From JBEOJY01 sp040275305 (GTDB lineage Bacteria > Pseudomonadota > Alphaproteobacteria > UBA9219), in contig JBEOJY010000001.1 in NCBI GenBank assembly GCA_040275305.1, positions 124,001 through 188,000 on the forward strand: 64,000 nucleotides of DNA, read 5' to 3'. The translations under genes and the position numbers were made by a program. This document shows, in pieces, positions 25,816 to 34,419 of the stretch. How positions within the stretch are numbered: position 1 is the first letter of the stretch; each line of letters starts with the position of its first letter. The notes below the pieces were generated by a model. The model saw only the letters and a list, made by a program, of their open reading frames with translations. It did not search any database and had not been told where the DNA came from.

Positions 25816-25876
25816 AACCCCTGTTTGGAATGTCTCGCGATAGCAGGCAGTCTGGACAGGGGTTTTCTGCTTTTTT
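25816..25876 (+). terminator. Rho-independent terminator after the lysine-rich gene
   Basis: AACCCCTGT at 25816 pairs with ACAGGGGTT at 25856, with further pairing inside, followed by TTTTCTGCTTTTTT. This fits an intrinsic terminator for the 25720 gene. Confidence 0.65.
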
Positions 25877-25890
25877 GGGGTTAAGTTTTT

Positions 25891-26116
25891 CGTAACTCCC
25901 AAGCCCGTACTTGATGGGTGCAGAGGACGTCCTTGCGGAATGGACCGTCATTGCGAGGAGTTTCCCGCTCGCAAGGCGGGAGACGACGCGGCAATCCAGA
26001 GCCATAGAGGGCGGCGCTTGCGATTCTGGATTGCCACGTCGCTTCGCTCCTCGCAATGACGGTCCATTCCGCAATGGTTGTCTTCGTGAAGCCAATGAAG
26101 AGCTTGGGAATTACAG
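25891..26116. repeat. Long nested palindromic element, about 226 bp
   Basis: The outer arms CGTAACTCCCAAGCC and GAGCTTGGGAATTACAG, and the inner perfect arms TGCGGAATGGACCGTCATTG and CAATGACGGTCCATTCCGCA, make one long imperfect palindrome with a second hairpin (TTTCCCGCTCGCAAGGCGGGA) near one arm. The core GCGGCAATCCAGAGCC is met again as TTCTGGATTGCCACGTCG. A clear relative lies at 60573-60765. No reading frame of its own is convincing; it looks like a non-autonomous mobile repeat. Confidence 0.8.
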
Positions 26117-26127
26117 TTTTTCGTGTT

Positions 26128-26310
26128 TTATGCGTATATACTCATCGCACTTGAAGAGTTGGGGAAATGTCGCGGCAAAACAAGCGTCACACCCGCCTGC
26201 GCGGGGGTGACGTTGCGCTATCGGGCGCTTTTTGCCAACTCTCGAACTGTTAGGGGTATATGTCTATTGTTCCCAACTTTTGAAGTTGGATGGGTATATA
26301 TTTCTTATTG
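26128..26310. repeat. Second palindromic element abutting ccmC
   Basis: GTATATACTCATCGCACTTG and the inverted AACTTTTGAAGTTGGATGGG followed by TATATA form outer arms of about 35 bases. In the centre is the small hairpin TCACACCCGCCTGCGCGGGG followed by GTGAC. The right arm ends directly at the ccmC stop codon. With the preceding element it fills the gap between the lysine-rich gene and ccmC. Confidence 0.6.
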
Positions 26311-27036
26311 TTATGCGCGCGCGTTCAGCATCGTTTTTTCCATTCTTCTTCGCGCGACGATCGTTTGAACGCGAAGCATGACGAGCCATGCCGCATAGAG
26401 GGTGAAGGCGAGCGCCATGACCAGCAATGGGCGCAGCATCGCGGGCGCGATGGCCGATCCAGCCGAACGCAAGACGCTTGTGGGTTGGTGTAGCGTGTTC
26501 CACCAATCGACCGAGAATTTTATGATGGGGAGATTGATCGCTCCGGCAAGCAGAAGCCATGCGCCTGCTTTTGCTCCCTGCGTTTCGTCGTCAAAGGCGT
26601 TTCGCAAGGCCATGTATCCGCAGTAGAGCAGGAAGAGGATCAGCACGCTGGTTAATCGCGCGTCCCACACCCACCATGCTCCCCAAGTCGGCTTGCCCCA
26701 CAGGCATCCAGTTGCCAGACACAGCGCAACGAACGTAGCGCCGACGGGGGCAGCGGCGACGCATATGATATCCATGATAGCGGCTCGCGTGACGAGGCTT
26801 ATGCCAGCGGCCAGCGCCATCGCGCCGTAGATCATCATTCCTGTCCACGCTGCGGGCACGTGGACGTACATGATGCGCACGGTTTCGCCTTGCTGGTAGT
26901 CGGCGGGCGAAGCGAACAGCGCGAGCGCGAGTCCCCAGACGAAGGTTACGGTCGCGCCCAGCGCCGCGAAAGGCGTCAGCTTTGCCGCTAAGCGCGCGCA
27001 GCGTGTCGGGTTGGCGAGTAGGGCGAGACTTTTCAT
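26311..27036 (-). CDS. ccmC: Cytochrome c maturation protein, haem transporter subunit CcmC
   Basis: A 241-residue protein with six membrane segments and the CcmC tryptophan-rich motif: CLWGKPTWGAWWVWDARLTS is the periplasmic WWD domain that holds haem. IMYVHVPAAWTGMMIY and SVDWWNTLHQPTSVL supply the two conserved His residues. CcmC loads haem onto CcmE for c-type cytochromes such as petC in this window. It follows ccmB by 32 bases. ccmD and ccmE are not seen downstream, where palindromic elements lie. Confidence 0.95.
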   Translation of the reverse strand: MKSLALLANPTRCARLAAKLTPFAALGATVTFVWGLALALFASPADYQQGETVRIMYVHVPAAWTGMMIYGAMALAAGISLVTRAAIMDIICVAAAPVGATFVALCLATGCLWGKPTWGAWWVWDARLTSVLILFLLYCGYMALRNAFDDETQGAKAGAWLLLAGAINLPIIKFSVDWWNTLHQPTSVLRSAGSAIAPAMLRPLLVMALAFTLYAAWLVMLRVQTIVARRRMEKTMLNARA

Positions 27037-27068
27037 TTGGCAACTCACAATTGCAACTGTTGAGAGCC

Positions 27069-27764
27069 TTATCTTTGCCGCAAGACAGCGGCTATGGCAA
27101 ATGGAGCGGTAGGCAACAGGAAGGATAGTAAGGCCGCGAGTAGTAGTAGCGGCGGCATGGGCGAGGTCCCCATCGCGGCAGCGTCGCATGCCCCTGCCGC
27201 GAAGATCAAAATCGGGATGGCCATCGGGATCAGCAACGCCGTCAGCAAGGCGGGATTGCGGCGAAGAGTCGCTGTGATCGCGCTTAAGAGCCCGCCGAGC
27301 ATGACGAGGCTTGGAATGCCGATGGCGAGCGAGAGGAGAAGAATCGGCAGCACTTGCGGCGACATATTCAGCATCGCGCCCGCAATGGCGGTTATGGGGA
27401 TGAGCGCCGCGAGGATGGCGAGCGTTTGCGCGAGCAGTTTACTGGATATGAGCAGCGGCAAGGGGATTGGCGAGAGCAATAGAAGATCCAGCGTGCCGTC
27501 GCGTTCGTCTTGCACGAACAGGCGGTCGAGTGCCAGAAGATTCATCAGCAGCGCAGCGATCCAGATCAGGCCGGGCGCGAGGCGGCGTAGCAAGTCGGGA
27601 TCGGGGCCGATGGCGAACGGGAGGATTAGCACCACGATCAGGAAGAACAAAATCAGCGCCGCGCCTTCGGCGGGGCGGCGGAGGTGCTGGGCGAGGTCGT
27701 GGCGGAGAAGGGAAATGCAATTGTTTTCTTTGTCATGCCTGCGAAGGCGGGCATCCAGCTCCAT
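27069..27764 (-). CDS. ccmB: Cytochrome c maturation protein CcmB, N-terminus made by a repeat
   Basis: A 231-residue protein with six membrane segments matching CcmB: FFLIVVLILPFAIGPDPDLLR, APGLIWIAALLMNLLALDRL, DERDGTLDLLLLSPIPLPLL. CcmB is the membrane part of the CcmAB ATPase that releases haem-loaded CcmE. Homology begins at LLRHDLAQHLRRP, but the only usual start codon upstream is the ATG at 27764, which lies in a palindromic repeat and gives the leader MELDARLRRHDKENN. ccmA, normally next to ccmB, is absent here. The true start is therefore uncertain. Confidence 0.88.
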   Translation of the reverse strand: MELDARLRRHDKENNCISLLRHDLAQHLRRPAEGAALILFFLIVVLILPFAIGPDPDLLRRLAPGLIWIAALLMNLLALDRLFVQDERDGTLDLLLLSPIPLPLLISSKLLAQTLAILAALIPITAIAGAMLNMSPQVLPILLLSLAIGIPSLVMLGGLLSAITATLRRNPALLTALLIPMAIPILIFAAGACDAAAMGTSPMPPLLLLAALLSFLLPTAPFAIAAVLRQR

Positions 27765-27845
27765 CTGTTCGATTGTGCTTTTGTTTGCAGCATCGGCGGG
27801 TGCGGAGGCGGCATGCGATGGATGCCCGCCTTCGCGGGCATGACG
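27731..27845. repeat. Palindromic repeat at the 5' end of ccmB
   Basis: GTCATGCCTGCGAAGGCGGG at 27732 and the inverted TGGATGCCCGCCTTCGCGGG at 27818, followed by CATGAC, are arms around a GC-rich centre. Each arm also folds on itself. The left arm overlaps the start of the ccmB frame. The strings are of the same type as the element in polA. Confidence 0.75.
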
Positions 27846-27916
27846 CTTGTCTTCGTTGCGGGGGGGGGCCATGACTGGGGCGTGTCGGTTCTACGTCACA
27901 GGAAACGCAAAGTTGA

Positions 27917-28951
27917 CTATATCAAATCCTTCAGCTTCTGTTGCGGGCGGGGGCCGTAGTGGCTGATGACTTCGGCGGCTGCCGTTGCGCCGAGGTGTCC
28001 GGATTCCGCGAGCGACTGTCCACGCGAGAGGCCGAAGAGGAAGCCTGCGGCGAAGAGGTCGCCTGCTCCGGTGGTGTCAACGACTTTGTCTACTGCGATG
28101 GCAGGAACTTCGACCGTTTCCTGTCCGCGCATGATGATGGCTCCTTTTTCGCTGCGCGTCGTCACGATGATTTTGTTGTCGCCAAGGCCACGCGCTTGCG
28201 CCAGCGCAGTTTGCAAGTCGTTGGTTTGGCAAAGCGACAGAAGCTCGCTTTGATTAGCGAACAGGAGATCGACTTTGCCGTGAATCAATTCCAGAAATTC
28301 CGCGCGGTGGCGGTCGACGCAGAAGGTATCCGAAAGCGTCAGCGCCAGCGTGCGGCCTGCTTCACGTACGATGCGGGCGGCGAGGTGAAAGGCTTTCTTA
28401 GCTTCGGGCGGATCGAAGAGATAGCCTTCGAGGTAGGTGACGCGGGAGTCGCGCAGGATATCGTCTTGAATGTCTTCCGGGCCGAATTCGACGGCGGCGC
28501 CGAGATAGGTGACCATGCTGCGCTGGGCGTCAGGCGTGACGAGGATGAGACAGCGGCCTGTCGGCGCTCCGGCGCGGCGGTCCGGCGTGGTGTCGCGGAT
28601 GACTTGACGGCGCTCCTCCGTGACGGGGGGCGTCGCGAAATGCACGCCGTGGGCATGAAGATCGTGGCGGAAAATCGCCCCGAACTGGTCGGCTTTGACT
28701 TTGCCCATGAAGGCGGCGGTTCCCCCGAAAGAGGCTATCCCCGCGACTGTGTTCGCGGCGGAGCCTCCGGAGACTTCGACGGCGGGACCAATGGTGTCGT
28801 ACAGCGTCGCCGAACGCTCGGCGTCCGAAAGAGTCATGCTGCCTTTTGCGATGTTGTGCTCTTTCAAGAAGTCGTCGGTGGATTCGGCGATAATGTCCAC
28901 CAAGGCGTTTCCGATGGCGCAGACGTCGTAGGTGGATGGGGTGGCAGTCAT
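27917..28951 (-). CDS. PfkB family carbohydrate/adenosine kinase
   Basis: A 344-residue ribokinase-family enzyme. CAIGNALVDIIAES opens the fold, EVSGGSAANTVAGIASFGG is the GG signature, and VDKVVDTTGAGDLFAAGFLFG near the C-terminus holds the anion hole and catalytic Asp. The overall plan is that of the adenosine kinase-like branch, which in alphaproteobacteria is usually annotated adenosine kinase; sugar kinases cannot be ruled out. AAGGAG lies upstream of the ATG at 28951. It is divergent from trxB. Confidence 0.85.
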   Translation of the reverse strand: MTATPSTYDVCAIGNALVDIIAESTDDFLKEHNIAKGSMTLSDAERSATLYDTIGPAVEVSGGSAANTVAGIASFGGTAAFMGKVKADQFGAIFRHDLHAHGVHFATPPVTEERRQVIRDTTPDRRAGAPTGRCLILVTPDAQRSMVTYLGAAVEFGPEDIQDDILRDSRVTYLEGYLFDPPEAKKAFHLAARIVREAGRTLALTLSDTFCVDRHRAEFLELIHGKVDLLFANQSELLSLCQTNDLQTALAQARGLGDNKIIVTTRSEKGAIIMRGQETVEVPAIAVDKVVDTTGAGDLFAAGFLFGLSRGQSLAESGHLGATAAAEVISHYGPRPQQKLKDLI

Positions 28952-29099
28952 GTTAGGAACTCTCCTTAATAAAGTATGCAGGCGTCGATTGGGGAGACTA
29001 GCTATTAAGCTGGGCGCGTCAAGCCTTGTCGTATCTCTTTGCTGACAATATGCAGGTTTCGCGGTAGGCTTTGTTTTTGGGAATTGGAGGATTACGACC

Positions 29100-30044
29100 A
29101 TGGCGACGAAGCATCATACGAAGGTCTTGATTATCGGGGCGGGGCCTGCTGGCTATACGGCGGCAATCTATGCCGCGCGCGCGAATATGAATCCCTTGTT
29201 GGCGCAGGGCATGCAGCCCGGCGGGCAGTTGACGGTGACCTCGGATGTCGAGAATTATCCCGGCTTTGCCGAGCCTGTACAGGGACCGTGGTTGATGGAG
29301 CAGATGGCGGCTCAGGCGCAGCGCGTCGGGACGCAGGTGGTTTTCGACACGATTGCCAAGGTGGATTTTAGCAAGCGGCCTTTTGCGTGTCAGGGCGAGT
29401 CTGGCGATACGTTCGAGGCCGAGAGCGTTATCATCGCGACGGGAGCTCAGGCGCGGTGGCTTGGCCTTCCGAGCGAGACGAAGTTCAGGGGCTTTGGCGT
29501 GTCGGGGTGCGCGACCTGCGACGGGTTCTTCTTTCGCGGCAAGGAAGTCTGCGTCGTCGGCGGCGGCAACACGGCGATGGAGGAGGCTTTGTACCTGACG
29601 CATCACGCGAGCAAGGTGACGGTGATCCATCGTCGCGATTCTTTTCGCGGCGAGAAAATTCTGGCCGAGCGGATCAGCAAGCATCCCAAGATTTCCGTGA
29701 TCTGGGACAGCGTGGTGGAGGAGGTCGAGGGTGTCGATCAGCCTGCGCCCGGCGTGACGGGGCTGCGGTTGCGTAACGTCAAGACCGGAGCCGAACAGCG
29801 CGTTTCGACGGACGGCGTCTTCATCGCTATCGGGCACTCGCCTGCGACGGCAGCGTTTCAGGGACAGGTGGACATGGACAAGGAAGGCTATATTCTGACG
29901 AAGCCCGATTCGACGGCTACGAGCGTTTCTGGCGTGTTCGCGGCGGGTGACGTTAAAGACAAGATATTCCGGCAGGCGGTGACGGCGGCGGGCATGGGGT
30001 GCATGGCGGCGCTGGAGGCAGAACGTTGGCTATCAGAACATTAA
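29100..30044 (+). CDS. trxB: Thioredoxin-disulfide reductase
   Basis: A 314-residue flavoprotein. LIIGAGPAGYTAAIYAARAN binds FAD, SGCATCDGFFFRG carries the redox-active CATC pair, VVGGGNTAMEEALYL binds NADPH, and GVFAAGDVKDKIFRQAVTAA is the C-terminal FAD motif. It reduces thioredoxin with NADPH. GGAGG precedes the ATG. The PH-domain gene follows by 23 bases and may be cotranscribed. Confidence 0.97.
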   Translation: MATKHHTKVLIIGAGPAGYTAAIYAARANMNPLLAQGMQPGGQLTVTSDVENYPGFAEPVQGPWLMEQMAAQAQRVGTQVVFDTIAKVDFSKRPFACQGESGDTFEAESVIIATGAQARWLGLPSETKFRGFGVSGCATCDGFFFRGKEVCVVGGGNTAMEEALYLTHHASKVTVIHRRDSFRGEKILAERISKHPKISVIWDSVVEEVEGVDQPAPGVTGLRLRNVKTGAEQRVSTDGVFIAIGHSPATAAFQGQVDMDKEGYILTKPDSTATSVSGVFAAGDVKDKIFRQAVTAAGMGCMAALEAERWLSEH

Positions 30045-30067
30045 CATCCCGGGTACAGGCGGCGCGC

Positions 30068-30571
30068 ATGTCCTATATCGACAAGATCATGTTGCCGGGC
30101 GAACAGGTTATCTGTGCCGCTTGTTTGCACTGGATCGTTTACTTCAACGGGCTGTTTATTACAGTCATCGGGGGAATCCTTGGGCACTGGAGCTATCCTT
30201 TGATGACGTTCTGTTTCGGTCCGGAGGTCGGCAAGATGTTGGGGAGGCCGGTCGCGGGCGGGGCGATGCTTCTTGTGCTGGTGGGGGCGGCTTTGCTGGT
30301 TGGGGCTTATATTCGGCAAAGCTCTACGGAAATCGCCATTACGACCCGCCGATTGATTGTTAAAGTCGGGTTTATCTCGCGTTCCACCTATGAAATCCTG
30401 ACGCCGCGCATTACGGGGGCTAATTTCGACCAGACCATTATGGGGCGGGTTTTGGGCTTCGGCACGATCTGGGTCCATGGCGCGGGCGGGGAGGTGTCCC
30501 CTATCGCCAGCGTCGGTAAACCCCAGCGATTTTATAAAGCTTTGATTGATACGATCGGGAAATCGCGTTAG
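30068..30571 (+). CDS. PH-like domain (bPH2/YdbS-type) membrane protein
   Basis: A 167-residue protein. MSYIDKIMLPGEQVICAACL is the usual N-terminus of these proteins, two membrane segments follow (YFNGLFITVIGGILGHWS and GGAMLLVLVGAALLVGAY), and then a bacterial PH domain: STEIAITTRRLIVKVGFISR and QTIMGRVLGFGTIWVHGAGG. The role is unknown; relatives are small membrane proteins of the YdbS/YdbT group. It ends shortly before the tRNA. Confidence 0.82.
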   Translation: MSYIDKIMLPGEQVICAACLHWIVYFNGLFITVIGGILGHWSYPLMTFCFGPEVGKMLGRPVAGGAMLLVLVGAALLVGAYIRQSSTEIAITTRRLIVKVGFISRSTYEILTPRITGANFDQTIMGRVLGFGTIWVHGAGGEVSPIASVGKPQRFYKALIDTIGKSR

Positions 30572-30598
30572 GTTGTCGCGTTTTCCGCTGTCGCGCAA

Positions 30599-30674
30599 GG
30601 GCCTGTAGTTCAGTGGTTAGAACGCACCGCTCATAACGGTGTTGTCGTAGGTTCGAATCCTACCGGGCCCACCA
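30599..30674 (+). tRNA. tRNA with CAT anticodon, probably Ile2 (lysidine type)
   Basis: A complete cloverleaf with encoded CCA: acceptor GGGCCTG/CGGGCCC, D arm GTTC/GAAC, anticodon stem CACCG/CGGTG around CTCATAA, T arm GTAGG-TTCGAAT-CCTAC. The anticodon is CAT. The GGGCC acceptor and overall look are those of the AUA-reading isoleucine tRNA modified by TilS rather than elongator Met, but sequence alone does not settle this. It is not an initiator tRNA: the anticodon stem lacks the three G-C pairs. The accessory HEPN gene follows directly. Confidence 0.88.
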
Positions 30675-30745
30675 ATGTTCGATTTGCTCAACATTGCGCA
30701 TGAGCAGCAATCGCATCTAAGATTTGCATCCTTTAGGTCGAGTGA

Positions 30746-32122
30746 ATGAGTGGCCAGATTGGTAATTTGGATGAGATTGTAGATGCGTGCGTTGAATTTG
30801 CGCAAGCGATATTAGTTGTTGTTCGCAGGAGACGGGCAACTGAAAAACCGCGCTATACAAGCAAGGCTATTTTTGAAGGAGGCCAAGCTCAGCAGAGCAT
30901 TTTTCTGGATCGGTCATTGTACAGGTACATTCCATTTTTTCCAGATCAGGAATTTCCACATGCTGAGGTGGAGAAGTGCGCTAAGTTACTATACGCTATA
31001 CCTGAATTTAGAGACGAGATAGTTTATGATGCGAATGGAAATAAGATCAAGCTTGATTATAAAGGTTTTTTGAGAAGTGTGTTTCGTCATCTTTGGCCAG
31101 TATTACGTGAACTGTTGCGAAATAAGGAAAACACGAGACTATCTAAAAGGCTTGTTGCGAAAGAATACAGGCGATACATTTTGATGGTTGCGACGCAAGG
31201 GAAAGTTGGTAGAATAACGGTTACGCATAGCAAAACATACGTAATTCCTTTGTTTAACTTTGTATTTGAAGGAAACGATTTGCATCTTTCTGATGGTTGT
31301 AGAATTGGCGTTTTCTCGGATGAAGATAAAAACAGAAATAGCGATCTTTTAGAGCAGTGCAGCGAGTTGAAAAGATATATTTTGCCTATGCTCGCTCAGG
31401 CGCGGTCAGCTTTGTATCTTCCTAGTGGTGGGCCCAAGGATGAAGAATATGCATGCTGTACTCTTACTTGTCTTCGTTTAATTGGGCCAAATACACAAGT
31501 TAGTACTAGTGGACTGTATTGCTTTGATGAGAGCATATGGCCGGAAAATTATTTTCTTCCTATGGATAATTATGGTTTGTCGCTGAAAAAATTTATTTCT
31601 ATTAATTCTCTTATTTTTTCCGATAATAATCGTGGTAGTTTTATTGATGTATTTGGCAAGTTGTATTCAAATGATTTTGAGTTGTACAAAAAACTGTCTT
31701 TTTGTCTAAAGCGATTCAATATAGCTTTCACGCGTGATACTCCTGAAGATATACTGGTTGATTTAGTCATTGCGCTTGAAAGCTTGCTTCTCGATGATGG
31801 CAGTAAAGGGGAGATCGTGTACAAATTTTCACTTCGTGGTGCGGTACTTTGCGGTTGTGTAAATATGTCACCCAATATCTATGATGATCTAAAGATATTA
31901 TATGATATTCGTAGTTCCATTGTTCATTCCGGTAAACATTTGAGTGATTTGAGTTGTAAATACAATAAACACCACAAGTTTAAGTCGGATCAAGAGTATG
32001 TTGACAGTGTTTTTCGCCTGTGCGCATCAATTATTAAATTGGCAATAGATTTGTGTAGTGGGGATGGCACCCATAGTAAAATCAGTAAATTAATTGACGG
32101 CAAAATATTGAAGGCGAGTTAG
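30746..32122 (+). CDS. HEPN-domain protein, ApeA-like C-terminus, possible defence gene
   Basis: A 458-residue protein of unknown function, clearly richer in A+T than its neighbours. The C-terminal third looks like the Apea-like HEPN domain: VDLVIALESLLLDDGSKGEI, YKFSLRGAVLC, then ILYDIRSSIVHSGK. RSSIVH at residues 389-394 gives the R-x4-H pair that is catalytic in HEPN RNases. The N-terminal 300 residues resemble nothing I know and could be a sensor. HEPN proteins often serve in phage defence or toxin systems; no partner gene is adjacent. Its position right after a tRNA gene suggests horizontal transfer. Confidence 0.6.
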   Translation: MSGQIGNLDEIVDACVEFAQAILVVVRRRRATEKPRYTSKAIFEGGQAQQSIFLDRSLYRYIPFFPDQEFPHAEVEKCAKLLYAIPEFRDEIVYDANGNKIKLDYKGFLRSVFRHLWPVLRELLRNKENTRLSKRLVAKEYRRYILMVATQGKVGRITVTHSKTYVIPLFNFVFEGNDLHLSDGCRIGVFSDEDKNRNSDLLEQCSELKRYILPMLAQARSALYLPSGGPKDEEYACCTLTCLRLIGPNTQVSTSGLYCFDESIWPENYFLPMDNYGLSLKKFISINSLIFSDNNRGSFIDVFGKLYSNDFELYKKLSFCLKRFNIAFTRDTPEDILVDLVIALESLLLDDGSKGEIVYKFSLRGAVLCGCVNMSPNIYDDLKILYDIRSSIVHSGKHLSDLSCKYNKHHKFKSDQEYVDSVFRLCASIIKLAIDLCSGDGTHSKISKLIDGKILKAS

Positions 32123-32330
32123 TTTTCATTGTCTTGGCTCTAGATTATCAGGGATGTCTTAGCCACCTCCATTTTGCATCACACCCTATCGCTGCGGTGC
32201 GAGATGATGGGCTTCTTTTGATATGATTCGATTGGGTAGGGTGGCGTTACGTCATACCTTATTGCGCGAGTTCCTGCGCAGGGTTCCATCGCGCATTTTT
32301 ATTATTTCCCTCCGTTGTGAAAGTCTGTCC

Positions 32331-34259
32331 ATGTCGATGATGATCCCTGTCGCGTCCGAGACTTCGGCCAATGCGTGGATTGATGCCGCGAAGTATCAGG
32401 CGATGTATGAGCGTTCGATCAACGATCCTGACGGGTTTTGGGGCGAGCATGGCAAGCATCTTGACTGGATGAAGCCTTACACGCGCGTGCGCGAAGCGAG
32501 CTTTGACGACGGCGTGGATATCCGCTGGTTCGCGGATGGGGCGCTGAATGTCTCGGTCAACTGCATTGATCGGCATTTGCCGATGCGCGCGGAGGAGACG
32601 GCGATTATCTGGGAGGGGGACAGCCCGTCCGAGCAGCGGCATATCTCCTATGGCGAGTTGCATGACGAGGTGTGCAGGCTTGCGAATGCGCTTAAGGCGC
32701 ATGGCGTGCGTAAGGGCGACGCCGTCACGATTTATATGCCGATGATTCCCGAAGCCGCGTTCGCGATGTTGGCTTGCGCGAGGATCGGCGCTGTGCATTC
32801 GGTGGTGTTTGGCGGGTTCTCGCCGGAGAGCCTTAAGGACAGGATTCTGGATTGCGCGAGCAAGCTTGTCATCACGGCCGACGAGGGGATGCGCGGCGGG
32901 CGGCGCATTCACCTGAAGGCGAATGTCGACGAGGCTTTGAAAACGTGTCCCGATGTGTCGTCGGTGATCGTCGCGCGGCGGACGGGCGGCGAGATCGCTT
33001 GGGTGGAGGGGCGCGACGTTTGGTATCACGAGGAAGTCGCCAAGGTTTGTGCGGAATGCAAGCCGGAGGAAATGGGCGCGGAAGATCCGTTGTTCATTCT
33101 TTATACGTCTGGTTCGACGGGCAAGCCCAAGGGCGTGTTGCATACTACTGGCGGCTACCTTCTCTATGCCGCGCTTACGCACAAATGGGTGTTCGATTAC
33201 CATGAAGGCGAGGTGTTCTGGTGCACGGCGGATGTCGGCTGGGTGACGGGGCATAGCTATGTCGTTTATGGCCCGCTGTGCAACGGCGCGACGACGCTGA
33301 TGTTCGAGGGCGTGCCTTGCTATCCCGACGCTTCGCGATTCTGGCAAGTGGTGGACAAGCATAAGGTCAATATTTTCTATACCGCTCCGACGGCAATCCG
33401 TTCGCTGATGCGCGAAGGCGAGCACTATGTGCGTTGCGCGAGCCGTAAGAGTCTCAGGTTGCTGGGATCGGTCGGGGAGCCGATCAATCCCGAAGCGTGG
33501 CTGTGGTATCAGCGCGTGGTCGGCGAGGAGCGTTGTCCTGTCATTGACACTTGGTGGCAGACGGAGACGGGCGGCCATATGATCGCGCCGTTGCCGGGCG
33601 CGACGGCATTGAAGCCCGGCTCCGCGACTTTGCCTTTCTTTGGCGTGAAGCCCGTAATCGTGGACAATGAGGGGCGGGTGCTTGAAGGCGCGTGCGAGGG
33701 GAATCTTTGTATCGAGGGAAGCTGGCCGGGGCAGATGCGCACGGTGTTTCGCGACCATGATCGCTTTGTGAAGACCTATTTCAGCGCGTTTAAGGGCAAG
33801 TATTTCACGGGCGACGGGTGCAGGCGCGACGAGGACGGCTATTACTGGATCACTGGGCGTGTGGACGATGTGATCAATGTGGCGGGGCATAGGCTCGGCA
33901 CAGCGGAGATTGAGAGCGCTCTGGTGGCTCATCCGAAAATCGCGGAGGCGGCAGTCGTCGGTTGTCCTCATGACATCAAGGGGCAGGGGATTTACGCTTA
34001 TGTGACGTTGAAGGCGAGCGCTCAACCTAATGACGAGTTGCGGCGCGAGGTGGCGGAGTGGCTGCGCCAGCAGATCAGCGCCATCGCGACTCCTGACTTT
34101 ATTCAGTGGGCTCCGGGACTGCCGAAGACACGCTCCGGCAAGATCATGCGGCGTATCCTGCGCAAGATCGCCGCGCATGATATGGACAATCTTGGAGATA
34201 TCTCGACGCTCGCAGACCCCGGCGTGGTGGAGGAACTGGTGCGGAATCGGGTGGGGTAG
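32331..34259 (+). CDS. acs: Acetyl-CoA synthetase
   Basis: A 642-residue ANL-family enzyme of normal Acs length. FILYTSGSTGKPKGVLHTTG is the AMP-binding loop, DVGWVTGHSYVVYGPL the acetate pocket, DTWWQTETGGHMI the A5 motif, YYWITGRVDDVINVAGHRLG the hinge, and KTRSGKIMRRILRKIA the loop with the catalytic Lys that Pat-type acetylases control. It activates acetate via acetyl-AMP. The ATG at 32331 fits the family; frames further upstream do not. A hairpin with a T run follows. Confidence 0.96.
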   Translation: MSMMIPVASETSANAWIDAAKYQAMYERSINDPDGFWGEHGKHLDWMKPYTRVREASFDDGVDIRWFADGALNVSVNCIDRHLPMRAEETAIIWEGDSPSEQRHISYGELHDEVCRLANALKAHGVRKGDAVTIYMPMIPEAAFAMLACARIGAVHSVVFGGFSPESLKDRILDCASKLVITADEGMRGGRRIHLKANVDEALKTCPDVSSVIVARRTGGEIAWVEGRDVWYHEEVAKVCAECKPEEMGAEDPLFILYTSGSTGKPKGVLHTTGGYLLYAALTHKWVFDYHEGEVFWCTADVGWVTGHSYVVYGPLCNGATTLMFEGVPCYPDASRFWQVVDKHKVNIFYTAPTAIRSLMREGEHYVRCASRKSLRLLGSVGEPINPEAWLWYQRVVGEERCPVIDTWWQTETGGHMIAPLPGATALKPGSATLPFFGVKPVIVDNEGRVLEGACEGNLCIEGSWPGQMRTVFRDHDRFVKTYFSAFKGKYFTGDGCRRDEDGYYWITGRVDDVINVAGHRLGTAEIESALVAHPKIAEAAVVGCPHDIKGQGIYAYVTLKASAQPNDELRREVAEWLRQQISAIATPDFIQWAPGLPKTRSGKIMRRILRKIAAHDMDNLGDISTLADPGVVEELVRNRVG

Positions 34260-34332
34260 GGAAGGCGAGCGCTCAACTCACTGCGTATTTTTTTACGTCT
34301 CTCTTGCTCTGTAAAAACTTGTGTATATGATG

Positions 34333-34368
34333 ACTTTCCTTCGGAATATTCGAAGATGAAAGTTTTTT
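34333..34368 (+). terminator. Rho-independent terminator of acs
   Basis: ACTTTCCTTCG and CGAAGATGAAAGT pair with a two-base bulge around GAATATT, followed by six T. It lies about 75 bases after the acs stop. Confidence 0.6.
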
Positions 34369-34419
34369 GCATGGCGAGGAGAGAGCGATCATGCGCAACA
34401 TTGATCAGGTAGATAAATC

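Noticed and set aside
26117..26310. ccmD expected after ccmC
   Set aside because: The region is made of palindromic repeat arms and has no short membrane-protein frame.
30599..32330. Search for a repeat of the tRNA 3' end that would define an integrated element around the HEPN gene
   Set aside because: No second copy of the T-arm/acceptor sequence was seen downstream to 32330, so an attachment site is not supported by sequence.
32259..34178. A 639-codon frame on the strand opposite acs
   Set aside because: It is entirely antisense to the well-supported acs gene and its translation shows no domain; high G+C codon structure often leaves such open frames.
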